Positions 35,432-46,570 of a DNA stretch of 64,000 bases are shown here, one piece after another (position 1 is the stretch's first letter; every line of letters begins with the position of its first letter). The DNA comes from Elmis aenea. Its lineage: Eukaryota; Arthropoda; Insecta; Coleoptera; Elmidae. Below the pieces are notes generated by a model, which saw only the letters and a program-made list of their open reading frames with translations, searched no databases and was not told where the DNA came from. The DNA lies in the NCBI GenBank assembly GCA_947652605.1, contig OX393581.1:11226640-11290639 (forward strand), given 5' to 3'. The position numbers and the translations under genes were made by a program.

Positions 35432-36100
35432 CACTAAATAGATAATTAAAATAACTGAAGAGTTGAAAATACCTTTACATCCAACAAAATAAACGAATGT
35501 ACAACGCGATCCGGCATTGTACGTATTAAATTTAATTTTCTTTTCAAACGCTCACATTTGTACATCAAAGTAATCATTAAAACTTTAAAATATGATAATC
35601 TTACCTCAGAACATAGCGTTTGTATTCCACATTCGTTAGTCCAACTTCACTTAAACCACCTAGCAAATAATACTGATCGTGTGGTTAACCTGAAATTAAT
35701 AATTCACAATTAGATCACACATGGCACTAAAAGTTTGCTAACACTATTAGTAACCCACCGCTTAAAATAGCAGGTCTTAAATAATAGGGATATCAAATAC
35801 TTTATTTAAAGAGATTTGGAATGTCACTCGCCTCTTTCAATACATAAAAAATAATTTTTACCGGCGTGGAACGTGAAAGATCATAATATTTATTAATTGT
35901 TGAACTAAATACTAAATCTTTCGCTGCATTATGATGGAGCAGCTTCTTTAACGGGGAATAACTTGCTGCAGTCAAGTGCAAGCATTGTCTTTAAAGTTAT
36001 TAAATATATTTAAGTACAGAGCCTTTCGAGAAAGTCAAAAGTACCTATTTTGTTTGTAACAATTAAGAATAATCGACAATTTATTGGTATTTAACATCAA
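35432..36100. other. Unannotated interval upstream of the LINE
   Basis: AT-rich, no frame above 60 codons. No endonuclease domain is present here, so the LINE at 36103 is truncated at its 5' side. Confidence 0.5.
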
Positions 36101-36102
36101 AA

Positions 36103-38232
36103 ATGTACATACCTTATCGTTGGAACCAACATACAGAAGAAAGTATAAACCCGAATATATTTGACCCACAGATCACAAGATACAATATTCAAAGCCTAGA
36201 ACACGATAGCACTAAATACGTATACCAAAAGAGACTCAAACAGAAACTTACAATACAAGAACGGACGATTGAGGAAGAATACGAATTTATAAAAAAGTGC
36301 ATAAAAGAAGCAGCCGAAGACGCTTTAGGAATAGAAGAAAATAACAGGAAACCATATTGGTGGGATAAAAACATTGAAGAACAGATCGAGAAAAAGAAGG
36401 AAGTACATTTAAGACGACTACAAGACAGGGACAACAGAGAAGTACAAGAAGAATATCGAGTACTAAATAGAGAAGTCAAGAGACAAGTACTGAAAAAGAA
36501 AAATGAAGCGTGGATAAAGAAATGCGAACACGTGGAACAATATATAGGAGGCGCAAGGAGCTCAGAAGCATGGCGGATAATTAAGAACCTAAGGAAATCG
36601 GACAATCAACATCACCTCAATAGTATATCAGACAAACAGTGGGAAGAACACTTTAAAGAACTATTGACAGAAAGAAGAAGAAGATTCTTAAAAGAGGAAA
36701 AAATAGAAGAAGGAACGGGAAGTGAAAACATTACTATAGATATATCACAGATAAAGGAAGTAGTTAGAACCATGAAACTTAAAAAATCACCCGGAATAGG
36801 GGGTATATATAATGAACTACTGAAATACGGACCTGAAGAATTATATGTGAGTCTGGCAAGCCTGTTCCAAAGATGTATAAATGGCGGAAAAGTACCCGAA
36901 GAATGGAGAACAGCATATATTACGCCAATCCACAAGAAAGGAGCTAAAAACAATCCTAAAAACTATAGAGGAATAGCAGTGATTTGTGCAATAGGAAGAA
37001 TGTATTCAAAGATAATAAAGAATATGATAGAGAAGAAAATCGAAGACAAACAGCCAGAAGAACAGGCGGGTTTTAGAACGGGGCGATCCACAGTAGATAA
37101 TATTTTTACTATCAAAATAGCATGCGAGAAAAGAGCACAGAGGAGTAGGGAACTACATTTAGCGCTGATAGATCTAGAGAAAGCGTATGATAGCGTACCA
37201 ATCTCGCAGATGTGGAATGCTCTTAAAGAAATAGACGTACCCTCGGTCCTGATAAAAGCAGTTAAAAATCTGTATGACGAAAATACCACAAGAATAAAGA
37301 ATGGGAAGTCATACACACAACCGTTTAATACAACAAAGGGTTTAAGACAAGGGTGTAGTCTTTCCCCTACACTTTTTAAAATATATTTAGACAAAGCCCT
37401 AACTAAGTGGACGAGTAAAATTAGAGAAATGGGGCTGCAGATAGGGGACGAAAAACTGTTTAGCCTATACTTCGCGGATGATCAGATGGTGATAGCGGAG
37501 GACCAAGATGATTTGAACTATATGATCAGAAAGCTTCAAGAAGAATACGAAGCAGCAGGACTTACAATCAATATGGAGAAATCGGAATATATGATAGTGG
37601 GAAATGAATATCATGAAGATCTGGTACTAGATAACACGAGAAGGATAAAAGGTGTGACCACATGTAAATACCTAGGAATAATCCTCAACAACCAGGGAAG
37701 TAGTAACGATGAAATAAAGGAAAGGATAAATAAAGGAAAAAAGACAATACGGACGCTAAACTCGATCTTGTGGGACAAAACAATCACAAAGGAAAACAAA
37801 AAACGAATATATATAAGCATAGTACAAAGTATAATCACATACGGAGCCGAAACATGGGATATGACAAAAAAGAATAGAAACAAACTCATGACGACGGAAA
37901 TGGATTACCTCAGGAGAAGTTGTAGAACATCAAGAATAGAAAGAGTCAGAAACGACACGATCAGAGAAAATATGAATATGGACACCAACATAATAGAAGT
38001 TGTCGAAAAGAAGCAACTAAAATGGTTCGGACATACGAAAAGGATGGAAAATACAAGATGGCCAAGGAGAATTCTGGAATGGATACCGGCCGAAAGAAGG
38101 AAAAGAGGACGCCCTAGAAGAAGCTGGCGGGACGATATAAATGAGGCCATGAAAACAAGGCAATTAGAGGAGGACATGTGCTACGACAGAAGAGAATGGA
38201 GACTGGGGACGGAGAAGCGGCGCAGACCGTAG
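36103..38232 (+). CDS. LINE (non-LTR) retrotransposon ORF2, endonuclease-less, 709 aa
   Basis: Reverse transcriptase that would copy LINE RNA into DNA at a nicked target. Order: basic linker (1-220) with KPYWWDKNIEEQIEKKKEVH; fingers KSPGIGGIYNELLKYG (228-242); YRGIAVICAIGRMYSKII (288 on); motif A LALIDLEKAYDSV with Asp357; GLRQGCSLSPTLFKIYLD (413-430); motif C YFADDQMVI with Asp459/Asp460; the palm-to-thumb block CKYLGIILNNQG; and a basic end GRPRRSWRDDINEAM. All catalytic aspartates are present and there is no stop for 709 codons. The N-terminal apurinic-type endonuclease expected before the linker is absent and upstream DNA does not supply it, so the copy is 5'-truncated and the ATG is fortuitous. 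A short tail follows the stop with a ta run at about 38240. Recent but probably immobile insertion. I do not assign the clade. Confidence 0.85.
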   Translation: MYIPYRWNQHTEESINPNIFDPQITRYNIQSLEHDSTKYVYQKRLKQKLTIQERTIEEEYEFIKKCIKEAAEDALGIEENNRKPYWWDKNIEEQIEKKKEVHLRRLQDRDNREVQEEYRVLNREVKRQVLKKKNEAWIKKCEHVEQYIGGARSSEAWRIIKNLRKSDNQHHLNSISDKQWEEHFKELLTERRRRFLKEEKIEEGTGSENITIDISQIKEVVRTMKLKKSPGIGGIYNELLKYGPEELYVSLASLFQRCINGGKVPEEWRTAYITPIHKKGAKNNPKNYRGIAVICAIGRMYSKIIKNMIEKKIEDKQPEEQAGFRTGRSTVDNIFTIKIACEKRAQRSRELHLALIDLEKAYDSVPISQMWNALKEIDVPSVLIKAVKNLYDENTTRIKNGKSYTQPFNTTKGLRQGCSLSPTLFKIYLDKALTKWTSKIREMGLQIGDEKLFSLYFADDQMVIAEDQDDLNYMIRKLQEEYEAAGLTINMEKSEYMIVGNEYHEDLVLDNTRRIKGVTTCKYLGIILNNQGSSNDEIKERINKGKKTIRTLNSILWDKTITKENKKRIYISIVQSIITYGAETWDMTKKNRNKLMTTEMDYLRRSCRTSRIERVRNDTIRENMNMDTNIIEVVEKKQLKWFGHTKRMENTRWPRRILEWIPAERRKRGRPRRSWRDDINEAMKTRQLEEDMCYDRREWRLGTEKRRRP

Positions 38233-38842
38233 AGAAATCCGTTATATATATATACATTAAATCTGAATCTTTAACGATAAAAAATGAAACAAAACTTCCA
38301 AGTAATAAGTAAATTTTCATTTAATGTCAGCATATCCACATTGTAAATGATTTATTCAAATACATAATTCGTACAATTTACAATCAAAATTTATGTTGTA
38401 ATTATCAAAAATGTATTCTCAGTAATTCTCGGGAAAATCTTAAATTTAAAATGCTCGGTTCTCAAGCGCAGTAAAGACATTAAAAAAATATCAATACACA
38501 ATTTAATTCAATTGTATTCCAGTGACAATGGAAATGTAATACTAAAGTCGTTATCGTTCTGTGCAATTTAAAAGTTGGAAGTTTCGCCGAAGCGATAGTC
38601 TTGTGAAGCAGGAATTTCCCTCTAACGAACACGAATGTTGTTGCAAACTTTCAGCAGCACAGAATCTGAAGAAGCATTGTAAGTAGTTGGTTTTCCTGCA
38701 GTCATTTGACCTATTCAAAGGCCAGGAAAAAACGCGACAGCAAACTAAAAATTATTCAAAAGTCATTTGAGAATTCAGTTTACAATTATTTTATTTATTG
38801 CCCTATAAGAAAACTGTCAAAAATGGTGCAGATGTATTGAAT
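38233..38842. other. LINE 3' tail and unannotated sequence
   Basis: The LINE 3' untranslated end probably reaches about 38285 (cgataaaaaatg). Beyond that nothing specific is visible. Confidence 0.4.
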
Positions 38843-38981
38843 ATAGCTTCCTCTTTCAAAAATGTAAACATATACAGTGTGTTCCATTTAAATGACATAG
38901 TTAGGGTCATTTCCGTTGAAACGGAAGTGAAACAGTAGTGTTCATAACTTCAAATAATCCGATTTTTAACACATATCATAC
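38843..38981. repeat. Fragment of the tacaggg / ttccatttaaaataac repeat
   Basis: Matches 27045-27190 in order: agcttcctctttcaaaaatg, tacagtgtgttccatttaaa, gggtcatttccgttgaaac, cacatatcata. It joins family A copy 2 directly at about 38981. Confidence 0.65.
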
Positions 38982-39673
38982 AAATTGATTTAATGATACA
39001 TTGGACATTTGTCTTCCTTCCAAGATATTATTTTATGTGTTTCCTGAAGCATATGTGAGAAATTTCTTTTTCTGTAGTAAGACAGCTGTTACTTCCAACC
39101 TCAACGTTGGGGCTAAAAGTAACAATTATTGGGCTTTGTTGCAACGGCAAAATAATTTACACAGCTCATAAGTAGTGGGTAAATATATTAGTATTTATTA
39201 ACAAAATTAATATTTGATTCCTAAATACACATTAGCAAAATTTGAAAAAATAAAAAACTTTGGTAGAATAAACAATGGTAAGTGAACATTATCAACATTG
39301 ATTGGGGTTGGTTGTGACACTGTTACTTTTGACCCCAAGTGTACACAAAACAAATTGGAAGAATCCCCAATTAACCACGATTCCAACGTCAAATTGTATT
39401 GCATCCACCAATAGCCAACAAAATTTAGAACATAATAATCTAGGTACTCGACCGGTGACAAAACGCATTAACTTTTAGACGGAAAATAGTGACTCTGGCT
39501 GGCAAAAACTTAACCTGTATGAGATGAAAACTAGCAATGTAGGTAGGAAGGTGGATGTAAATGAACATTGCTAAAGCGCTTGGAGCGACATATAACAAAA
39601 AATTAAAAAAAAAACTATAGGCACTGTTACAACCTAATTCTACCCGTGTTACTTTCATCCCCGGTCTCCCCTA
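38982..39673. mobile_element. TA-flanked MITE family A, copy 2, left end lost
   Basis: Matches copies 1 and 3 from aaattgatttaatgata to the terminus ttactttcatccccggtctc ending near 39672. Here the gaccccaagtgtacacaaaa site is uninterrupted, showing the empty target of the MITE in copy 1. Confidence 0.75.
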
Positions 39674-40003
39674 TACGAAATAATGATGAATTTAATAAAA
39701 TTTAAAGAGATGCGGGAAACATCGCGTAGGCGCAATGCCTAATTTCGAGTTCAACCTAGAAATAAATAACTAGCAATTTGTATATGAAGCAGTGCATAAA
39801 CTCAACACAGATTTTAAACAAAAATTAAATAAACTTTTATTTTTAATTATTTATTGATATCGCAATTGCATCTGTTGAAGAAAAATTTAAGCATAATATG
39901 TCTACAATTTATAAAAAATTTGGTTCTCGGCCAGCAAACCAGACGCGGACACTTTTTGGCCTTGATACATAAATAACTATTTCATTAAGTGTCCTGTTGC
40001 ATA

Positions 40004-41233
40004 CAGGGTGTCCCCATTATACACGGCAAAAAAGTAGGTGCATATTCCTGAGTGAAAATGATGACCATTTGTCAAATATTTTGTTATCCGAAAATGCTTC
40101 CTTTCAAAGTTAGAGACCTCCAAAGTTGCAAGAAAAAAAATTCAAAAAATCGATTACGTCCTAGCCGTTTAAGCTACAGCTATCAAACTTGGCCGAAATG
40201 TTTGGGTGTTTCCCATTGACTTTGTGGGATAATTAGAAAGAAAACACGTAATTGGAAGTATGATTTATAGTCAGGTCATCCGCTTACCATCTTCAGAATT
40301 TTTTTCTCTGGAATAAAATTGAAAATGTCATTCGTCAATAAGAAAGTACGACTTAAGAGGAAAAAATTCGTCCCTCTTTGTTTTTTGCTGTAAACGTAGC
40401 CGTTTTCGAGAAAATTAGCGCTAAAGATGCATCGACAAACTCTGTTTATACACCTCAAATATTTTTTTTAGTAAACTTAGTTGGCTAATGTCATGCTTGA
40501 CTTAAGGCTTGTTCATAATTAATCCACATCCTCCGGCGATCGACTGTGCATACCGCTGTATGAAGTTCATTTGGTTATTTATTTTATTGTTATCATCGTT
40601 GAAATTAAATTTGATTTTTATTGTATTAGATAATAATTATCTGGAAAATAAACGAATGACATGTATCACATTTTAAAGGAAAGTTACGTCATGTTACGTG
40701 GATCAATGTGGATTAATTATGAACAAGCCTTAAGTCAAGCATGACATTAGCCAACTAAGTTTAGTTAAAAAAAATATTTGAGGTGTATAAACAGAGTTTG
40801 TCGATGCATCTTTAGCGCTAATTTTCTCAAAAACGGCTACGTTTACAGCAAAAAACAAAGAGGGACGAATTTTTTCCTCTTAAGTCGTACTTTCTTATGG
40901 ACGAATGACATTTTCAATTTTATTCCAGAGAAAAAAATTCTGAAGATGGTAAGCGGATGACCTGACTATAAATCATACTTCCAATTACGTGTTTTCTTTC
41001 TAATTATCCCACAAAGTCAATGGGAAACACCCAAACATTTCGGCCAAGTTTGATAGCTCTAGCTTAAACGGCTAGGACGTAATCGATTTTTTGAATTTTT
41101 TTTTCTTGCATCTTTGGAGGTCTCTAACTTTGAAAGGAAGCATTTTCGGATAACAAAATATTTGACAAATGGTCATCATTTTCACTCAGGAATATGCACA
41201 TACTTTTTTGCCGTGTATAATGGGGACACCCTG
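40004..41233. mobile_element. Long-palindrome TA MITE, complete copy
   Basis: TA at 40002-40003 and 41234-41235. Ends cagggtgtccccattatac. Arms of about 510 bp (40004-40520, 40722-41233) are almost perfect inverted repeats around a 200-bp loop. A half copy is at 11537-12045. Both arms carry the same 60-codon frame (40276-40458 minus, 40778-40960 plus), differing by one or two residues, with no protein likeness. The arm identity suggests recent origin or gene conversion between arms. Confidence 0.9.
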
Positions 41234-41424
41234 TATACGTAAAAATTATTTAAAAAATAGATTGTAAACGTCTTTATTGTTCTGAGAATTTTCGTGACAT
41301 TGCCAGTATCAATAGCAATTCAAAAAAGGTTTTTTAAAATTAAAACTGATAAAAACGTACACTCGCTCTACGATGTGATGTATCAGGAACGACTCATTGG
41401 TCTAGGAATAATATATCTACAGAG

Positions 41425-41648
41425 CAGTGTTTCCCAAAGTGTGGTACGCGTACCACTGGGGGTACGGGAAGAGTTTGGTAGGGGACGCGCTCCACCGAGC
41501 TTTGGCAGCACCTGGTGTAGTATTTGTATTTTATTATGAATACATTTAAATTTTTCGCTTATTATTTTTATTTTTTTTAACGAGGGGTACTCAGTGTTAT
41601 GAAAATTATAGAAGGGGTACACAGATGTTGAAAGTTTGGGAAACACTG
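41425..41648. mobile_element. hAT MITE, 224 bp, in the hAT relic
   Basis: Ends cagtgtttcccaaagtgtgg and, inverted, cagtgtttcccaaactttca. The 8-bp duplications are ctacagag (41417-41424) and ctatagag (41649-41656), one mismatch. It interrupts the C-terminal hAT coding block at 41424. Confidence 0.9.
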
Positions 41649-41770
41649 CTATAGAGTATAGAGTACAGAGCATGAAATTGCATCTACAATCGATGAAGAC
41701 GATTTAATTTAAAACTTCACCAAAACCAAAGCCGAAAAATTTAATGTTTTTCAATTTTTGTATTTCAGAC

Positions 41771-43189
41771 GTAAACACTTTCTTCAGACACAAATATTAG
41801 GAGTAATGATATACCAATACAAATGTATTAGTGTTAATTAATTTAAAAAATATTTACAAAAACATAATGATATTATTTTTTTTGAATACAAATATTTTTT
41901 GGAGATTTATCCGCGTTAAAATTTGTTTATTTGCTGCTTGACGTTGAGATAAATTGCTATTACTTTTATACCGTCATTGTAGAATATCTTCTAAGTTCTA
42001 AGCTTATTTTTGCGTCGTTATAAAAAAATTCTTATCGGTGATACCAAATGTTATTAAACAAATGAACAAACGTTTATTTATTCGCACCTGAAGCACATTT
42101 CAGAGCGTTTTGTTGTTGAACTACAATAAACTTAACGAAATATGATATCAGTACGCATGTTGCCCCAATCAGATTTCATGCAATATAATATTAAACCAGT
42201 ACATGGCAAATGAAGTCTGTATGTACACACTGTGATCGATAAAATCCAGGTGTGCAAAGAATATTAGCTACATATAGATACATTTCATAAGTTTAAAGTC
42301 GATGTTGGATGTTACTCATAAATTTCTAGCTCAAGATAACCTCTTAATTTATTACCGGAGAACATATAAAAATGATCCGAAAAAGACACTAATACAAATA
42401 TGTAAGGATATAACTTTGGAAAGAGATAAAAAGTTCAAATCTTGCGACTCACTGAAAAATATAAAACCACTTTTAATCATTTAAATAAATAAAATTGTTG
42501 CAGAATGAGATAATTAGGATTAATAATAAAGGTTAAAATGGTAAAGAAATACTGTAGTAGCATATATTGCAGTACAAAAAATTGTTTTAATACATTTATT
42601 TAATTATCAAGTTGTTTGTTTTTAATAGTTTAGTCTTTCTTCTTTATTCACTACCTTTTTAATTTATGTTTTTCACACCGTTTTGCTCCTGCTCTTCTTT
42701 TTAATATAACAATTTACACAACATTCTTACACTTAATTTATAGGTAATGACTTCCTGCAATTTTTGAAAAAAGTATTTGCAACAGCTACTACAAAATTAT
42801 CGTGTTTAATTTTTTATGCCACCCCATTTTCATAAAATTCAAACTTTAAACCGTTTTCCTACTTTAACGTACAATATAATGACTTCTTTTGGGAGAGAAT
42901 TTTTGATGGAAAAGTACGTATTTTGAGCTGTTAGTAGTTTTCAATTTGATGTGTTTACTAACTGTCAGTACCTATGTTTAAGGTAATGACGTTTGTGTAG
43001 AAATTTTCTATATTACTATTGCTATACTTAACAATGTAATAGAAATTTTTTAACGAGTGATCTAGTCAACTGTAAGTGAAAATGTTTTTACACAGCGAGT
43101 ACCTATTCGTTTTATGTCCCTGTTTTGACTTCAAAGTGTGTCATTGCACAAGCGTGTTCGTTTGGCTCAATTTGCAAGCCTTATAAAAT
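41771..43189. other. Unannotated AT-rich interval
   Basis: The 60-codon frame at 42302-42484 has no family signature. No element ends were found. Confidence 0.45.
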
Positions 43190-43491
43190 TAGGTCTGTTC
43201 AAGATTTTTCCCTGACAAGGTAATAAGCGGAAGGACAGGAAATGTGAGAAAAATATTTAACAGTGTAAGAACAAAATATTTTGGAAATAGAGAATTCCCA
43301 AAACGAACAAAAGCGGAAGTGGTCAAAAAGGTAGTAATTCTGGCATTTTTATACGGAAGTGAAACGTGGACAGTCACAAATAAAATCAGTCGCCGAGATT
43401 TCTAATAAAAATCCAAGGAAAAACAATTATTAAGGATAAAACCAGTTGAAACAAAAATACAAGAAAACAGCCGGGATGGTTGGGTCACAAT
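43190..43491 (+). pseudogene. LINE 3' relic, left part of a split copy
   Basis: Carries GRTGNVRKIFNSVRTKYFGN-like, then FLYGSETWTVTNKI ('YGSETW' is a standard LINE ORF2 block), then a basic stretch to ggttgggtcacaa at 43491. The copy continues at 46351 after removal of the inserted hAT. Confidence 0.75.
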
Positions 43492-43773
43492 CAGGGGCGG
43501 ACTGGGTGCATAAAACTGACCGGGCAATTTCTCCAAAATCGGCCCACATAGGTAAAATAAACTTTCGCGATATCGTTTTTATGGCATTGATTGTTTTTGC
43601 CCCCCCCCCCCCGCTTTTCGAGATTAAATTTGCTTAAAGGTTGCCAGTAAGTTATTGGATTCGCATAAGAAAATCACGTATAAAAAATTTACCCTAACTT
43701 ACGCTTTTCAACTTACAATAACGGTGTCGAAACCACCCATAGTGTAATTTAGAGGTATTACCTGTAGACTGTA

Positions 43774-45726
43774 CAGGGTGGCTTATTTTCGATGCCTATA
43801 CAGGGTATTTCGGTTATTATCCAAGATAGAAAAAAACTAAGTACGTAGTCTCGATTTCTTTTTTCGAGAGAAATTTATTGCCGTAAACAGATTTTTGATA
43901 TATTTTTTAATTTTCGAAATATGTAGGGGAGAGCGGGGCAATGACGCTCATTGGGTAATTACGCTCACCGTCGTTTTGCGCCAGTTTTCAAATATTTAAA
44001 AGTTAAACTTAGCAGCCACCTAGCTTTCGTTCTAATAAACACAATTAAAACTTATTTCACCATAAAACGTAAGTTAATTGAGTGTGTCATTTTTTACATT
44101 TTCATATAAGAAATCGCCTACAAAAAAAAAACTGTAAGTAGCTCAATTAGTGTAATTTGAGTTTGTGCTTTGGTCTCCTATGAAATTTGTGTCATTTTTA
44201 GCAGGAGTGACCATATAAAGTTTTTTTTTTTAATTCAAGGCTAGTTTAGTAAAATACCGAATTTAGACAATTGTGCAACAGCGGGTAATGGCGCTCAATT
44301 AGCTACGGTAATACCGCTTGGTGAGCGGCATTACCCTCATTGATATTTTTATATAATTTAATTTACATTTTATTTTTTCTTATAGTAATTGTGCACAATG
44401 CCTCGTACAACTAAAAGAACAACTGGTAAAGCATCCTGGAATATCAATATCCAAAAATGTTTACACATAAAATAGGAGAGCGCCATTACCCACTAGCAGG
44501 CGGGTAATTCCGCTCACTTACACGTTTTTAAATTATTAATAACTTTTTGTTCTTTAAGGTTCAATCAAGTTTGACTTAACCCGAACACTAAGTATTGTTT
44601 TGGCGACAACAACCTCAAATTACAGGGTAATTGTTGTTACGGTTTAGAATATATGAATTTTTTCGCTTAGGTGGGCGCCATTACCCCTCCTTCCCCTATA
44701 GCCAAAAACCGATTTTTGGCACTTTTCAAAAATGTTAAATATCTCGCTTAAAGGAGAAGATGAAGAAAAACTTTAGCCATTTTTGCATCGTTTTTTGTCC
44801 TTAATAAGATAGCTATACTTATTAAATTTTTTTACTCATACGAATATTGATATATTACACCTAACGTTCTTATTTTAAATAACAACCATAGGCAAATTAT
44901 ATATTTTTGAAAAATGCAAAAAATAAGCTTTCGATTGATGTCAAAGCCAACTATGGTTGCCATTTAAAATAAGAAAGTTAGGTGTAATATATCAATATTT
45001 GTATGGGTAAAAAAATTGAACATTGCTATTTTATTAACGATAATAAACTATGCAAAAACTATCTTTTAAGTTTTTCTCTATCTTTTTGTTTAAGCGAGAT
45101 ATTTAACATTTATGATATCTTTTTTCATACTCGAAATATAGCTAACACCATTTTTGGTATTTTCAAAAATGTTAAATATCTCGCTTAAACGACAAGATAG
45201 AGAAAAACTTTAAGGACATTTTTTGCATGGTTTTTTGTCCTTAATAAGATAGCTATGTTCATTTTTTTTTTCATACAAATATTGATATATTACTCCTAAC
45301 TTTGTTATATTAAATGGTAACCATAGATGGCTTTGACATCAATCGAAAGTTTATTATTTGCGCTTTTCAAAAATATATAATTTGCTTATGGTTGCTATTT
45401 AAAATAAGAAAGTTGGGTGTAATATATCGGTATTTATATGATTAAAAAAAAATTAAATATCGCCATCTTATTAAGAACAAAAATCCATGCAAAAAATGTC
45501 TTTAAAGTTTTTCTCTATCTTTTTGTTTAAGCAAGATATTTAACATTTTTGAAAATTGCCAAAAATCGTTTTTTGGCTATATTTCGAAAATTAAAAAAGA
45601 TATCAAAAACCTGTTTACGGTAATGAATTTCTCTCGAAAAAGAAATCGAGACTACGTACTTAGTTTTTTTCTATCTTGGACAATAACCGAGATACTCTGT
45701 ATGGGCATCGAAAATAGGCCACCCTG
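43774..45726. mobile_element. Long-inverted-repeat TA element inserted in the hAT
   Basis: TA at 43772-43773 and 45727-45728. Ends cagggtggcttattttcgat and, inverted, cagggtggcctattttcgat. Arms of about 150 bp at the ends; the middle (44700-45610) holds further inverted and direct copies of phrases such as aaatatctcgcttaa, ggtgtaatatatcaatattt and tttgtccttaataagatagc. Non-coding. It was entered by 43926-44696. Confidence 0.85.
43926..44696 (+). mobile_element. pogo-derived MITE, family B, innermost of four
   Basis: TA at 43924-43925 and 44697-44698. Ends ggggagagcggggcaatgac and, inverted, ggggaaggaggggtaatggc. The phrase 'gggtaat(g/t)(a/g)cgctca' recurs inside at about 43952, 44282, 44310, 44476 and 44502. 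At 44398-44448 the plus strand encodes MPRTTKRTTGKASWNIN, like the start of insect pogo-type transposases ('MPRxYKRKTxRxxW'), after which coding similarity stops. The parent was therefore probably a pogo element whose body was lost. Confidence 0.7.
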
Positions 45727-46350
45727 TACTTATTGAAATTTGTATCCAAACAAATGTATTTAATAATTAATTATAAATAAATAGAAGATTAAAAATAGAC
45801 AAGTAATTATATGTATACTCACAGTCATTTAATTAATTAAGTACATAGGTATTAATAATACAAATTTTGGATAATATAATAATAATGCAGTTTATGCTGC
45901 ATGCGTATAATGTCCAAAATTTATTCAACACAATAATCTTTAAAAAATTTAGTGATACGTGTCCAGTCTAACTTCAGCTTATATCACTTATAATTTAACA
46001 ACGAAACTTCCTTGGTTAACTAATCTGTCTTCAATTTTCACACTGAACAAAAAATAAAGAAACTTGTATTGGTAGCCTGTAGCCTCCCAAAATGCTGTCA
46101 ACAGTCTCAGCAGACATCGATCGTACACCTTAGGGTTTTTTATTTATGCGCTGACGTAAACAGTCACTAAAAATAACACTAACACCCGGCATTTTTTTAT
46201 TAAGTTGGTAAAATAAAGCTGATTATATAGTAGTAGAAAAATTCATTTAGATTTGGAAATGATTTGATGTTAACGCCACCGACATCGGCCCTTGAACCCA
46301 TCGGCCCACCGGGCATTTGCCCGGTTGCCCGGCGGGCCAATCCGCCCCTG

Positions 46351-46570
46351 GGTCACATTTATAGGATGAAAGAAGAAAAGCCTATGAAGCAAGATCACAG
46401 GGAAAAGACTATAGAGGTAGACCGAGAAAAACTTGGCAAGACAAAGTTAAAAAAAAAGCAACGGATAGAAACATCAAATGGAAAGATATAAAAATCTAGC
46501 ACAAGACAGAAAAACATGAAAAAAAGTCAGCACAACACAACTCAACAGTCCTACACCTAACAGTAGACGG
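46351..46570 (+). pseudogene. LINE 3' relic, right part of the split copy
   Basis: Continues ggtcacatttataggatgaa from 43491. Coding text DHREKTIEVDREKLGKTKLK is the decayed 'GKTKRGRPRKTWQ' ending. Runs to about 46570 with tail agtagacggactcatgac resembling that of 6862-7440. Confidence 0.75.

Larger units (their letters stand above)
39690..41770 (+). pseudogene. hAT transposase relic (ZMYM1-like) split by two MITEs
   Basis: Three segments in the same direction. Segment 1, about 39840-40003: DIAIASVEEKFKHNMSTIYK, matching the 'xDxAxSSIxERF' block. Segment 2, 41264-41424: VNVFIVLRIFVTLPVSIAI, then KRFFKIKTDKNVHSLYDVMY and QERLIGLGIIYL, matching the hAT dimerisation tail ('FPNVxIALRIxLTIPVSVASxERSFSKLKxIKTYLRSTMSQERLxGLAxLSIE'). 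Segment 3, from 41657: acidic end with DEDDLI-like text in a shifted frame. The insertions 40004-41233 and 41425-41648 explain the breaks. Point decay also changed conserved residues (ERSFSKLK to KRFFKIKT). Non-functional. Confidence 0.6.
43492..46350. mobile_element. hAT element inserted in the LINE
   Basis: Ends caggggcggactgggtgcat and, inverted, caggggcggattggcccgcc. The flanks gtcacaat (43484-43491) and ggtcacat (46351-46358) are an 8-bp duplication with a one-base shift, and removing the element restores the LINE text seen at 6862-7440. The element's own DNA is 43492-43773 plus 45727-46350, with ggccca/ccgggca strings near both ends. No transposase is left. Confidence 0.85.

Noticed and set aside
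36189..38320. Several 68-143-codon minus-strand frames
   Set aside because: All lie antisense to the LINE reverse transcriptase and are serine/phenylalanine-rich shadows of its lysine/glutamate codons.
39207..39658. Minus-strand frames in family A elements (also 16560-16826 and 48477-48659)
   Set aside because: Only the WWMQYNLTLESW-like stretch is shared; flanking frames differ by shifts between copies, so coding is not conserved.
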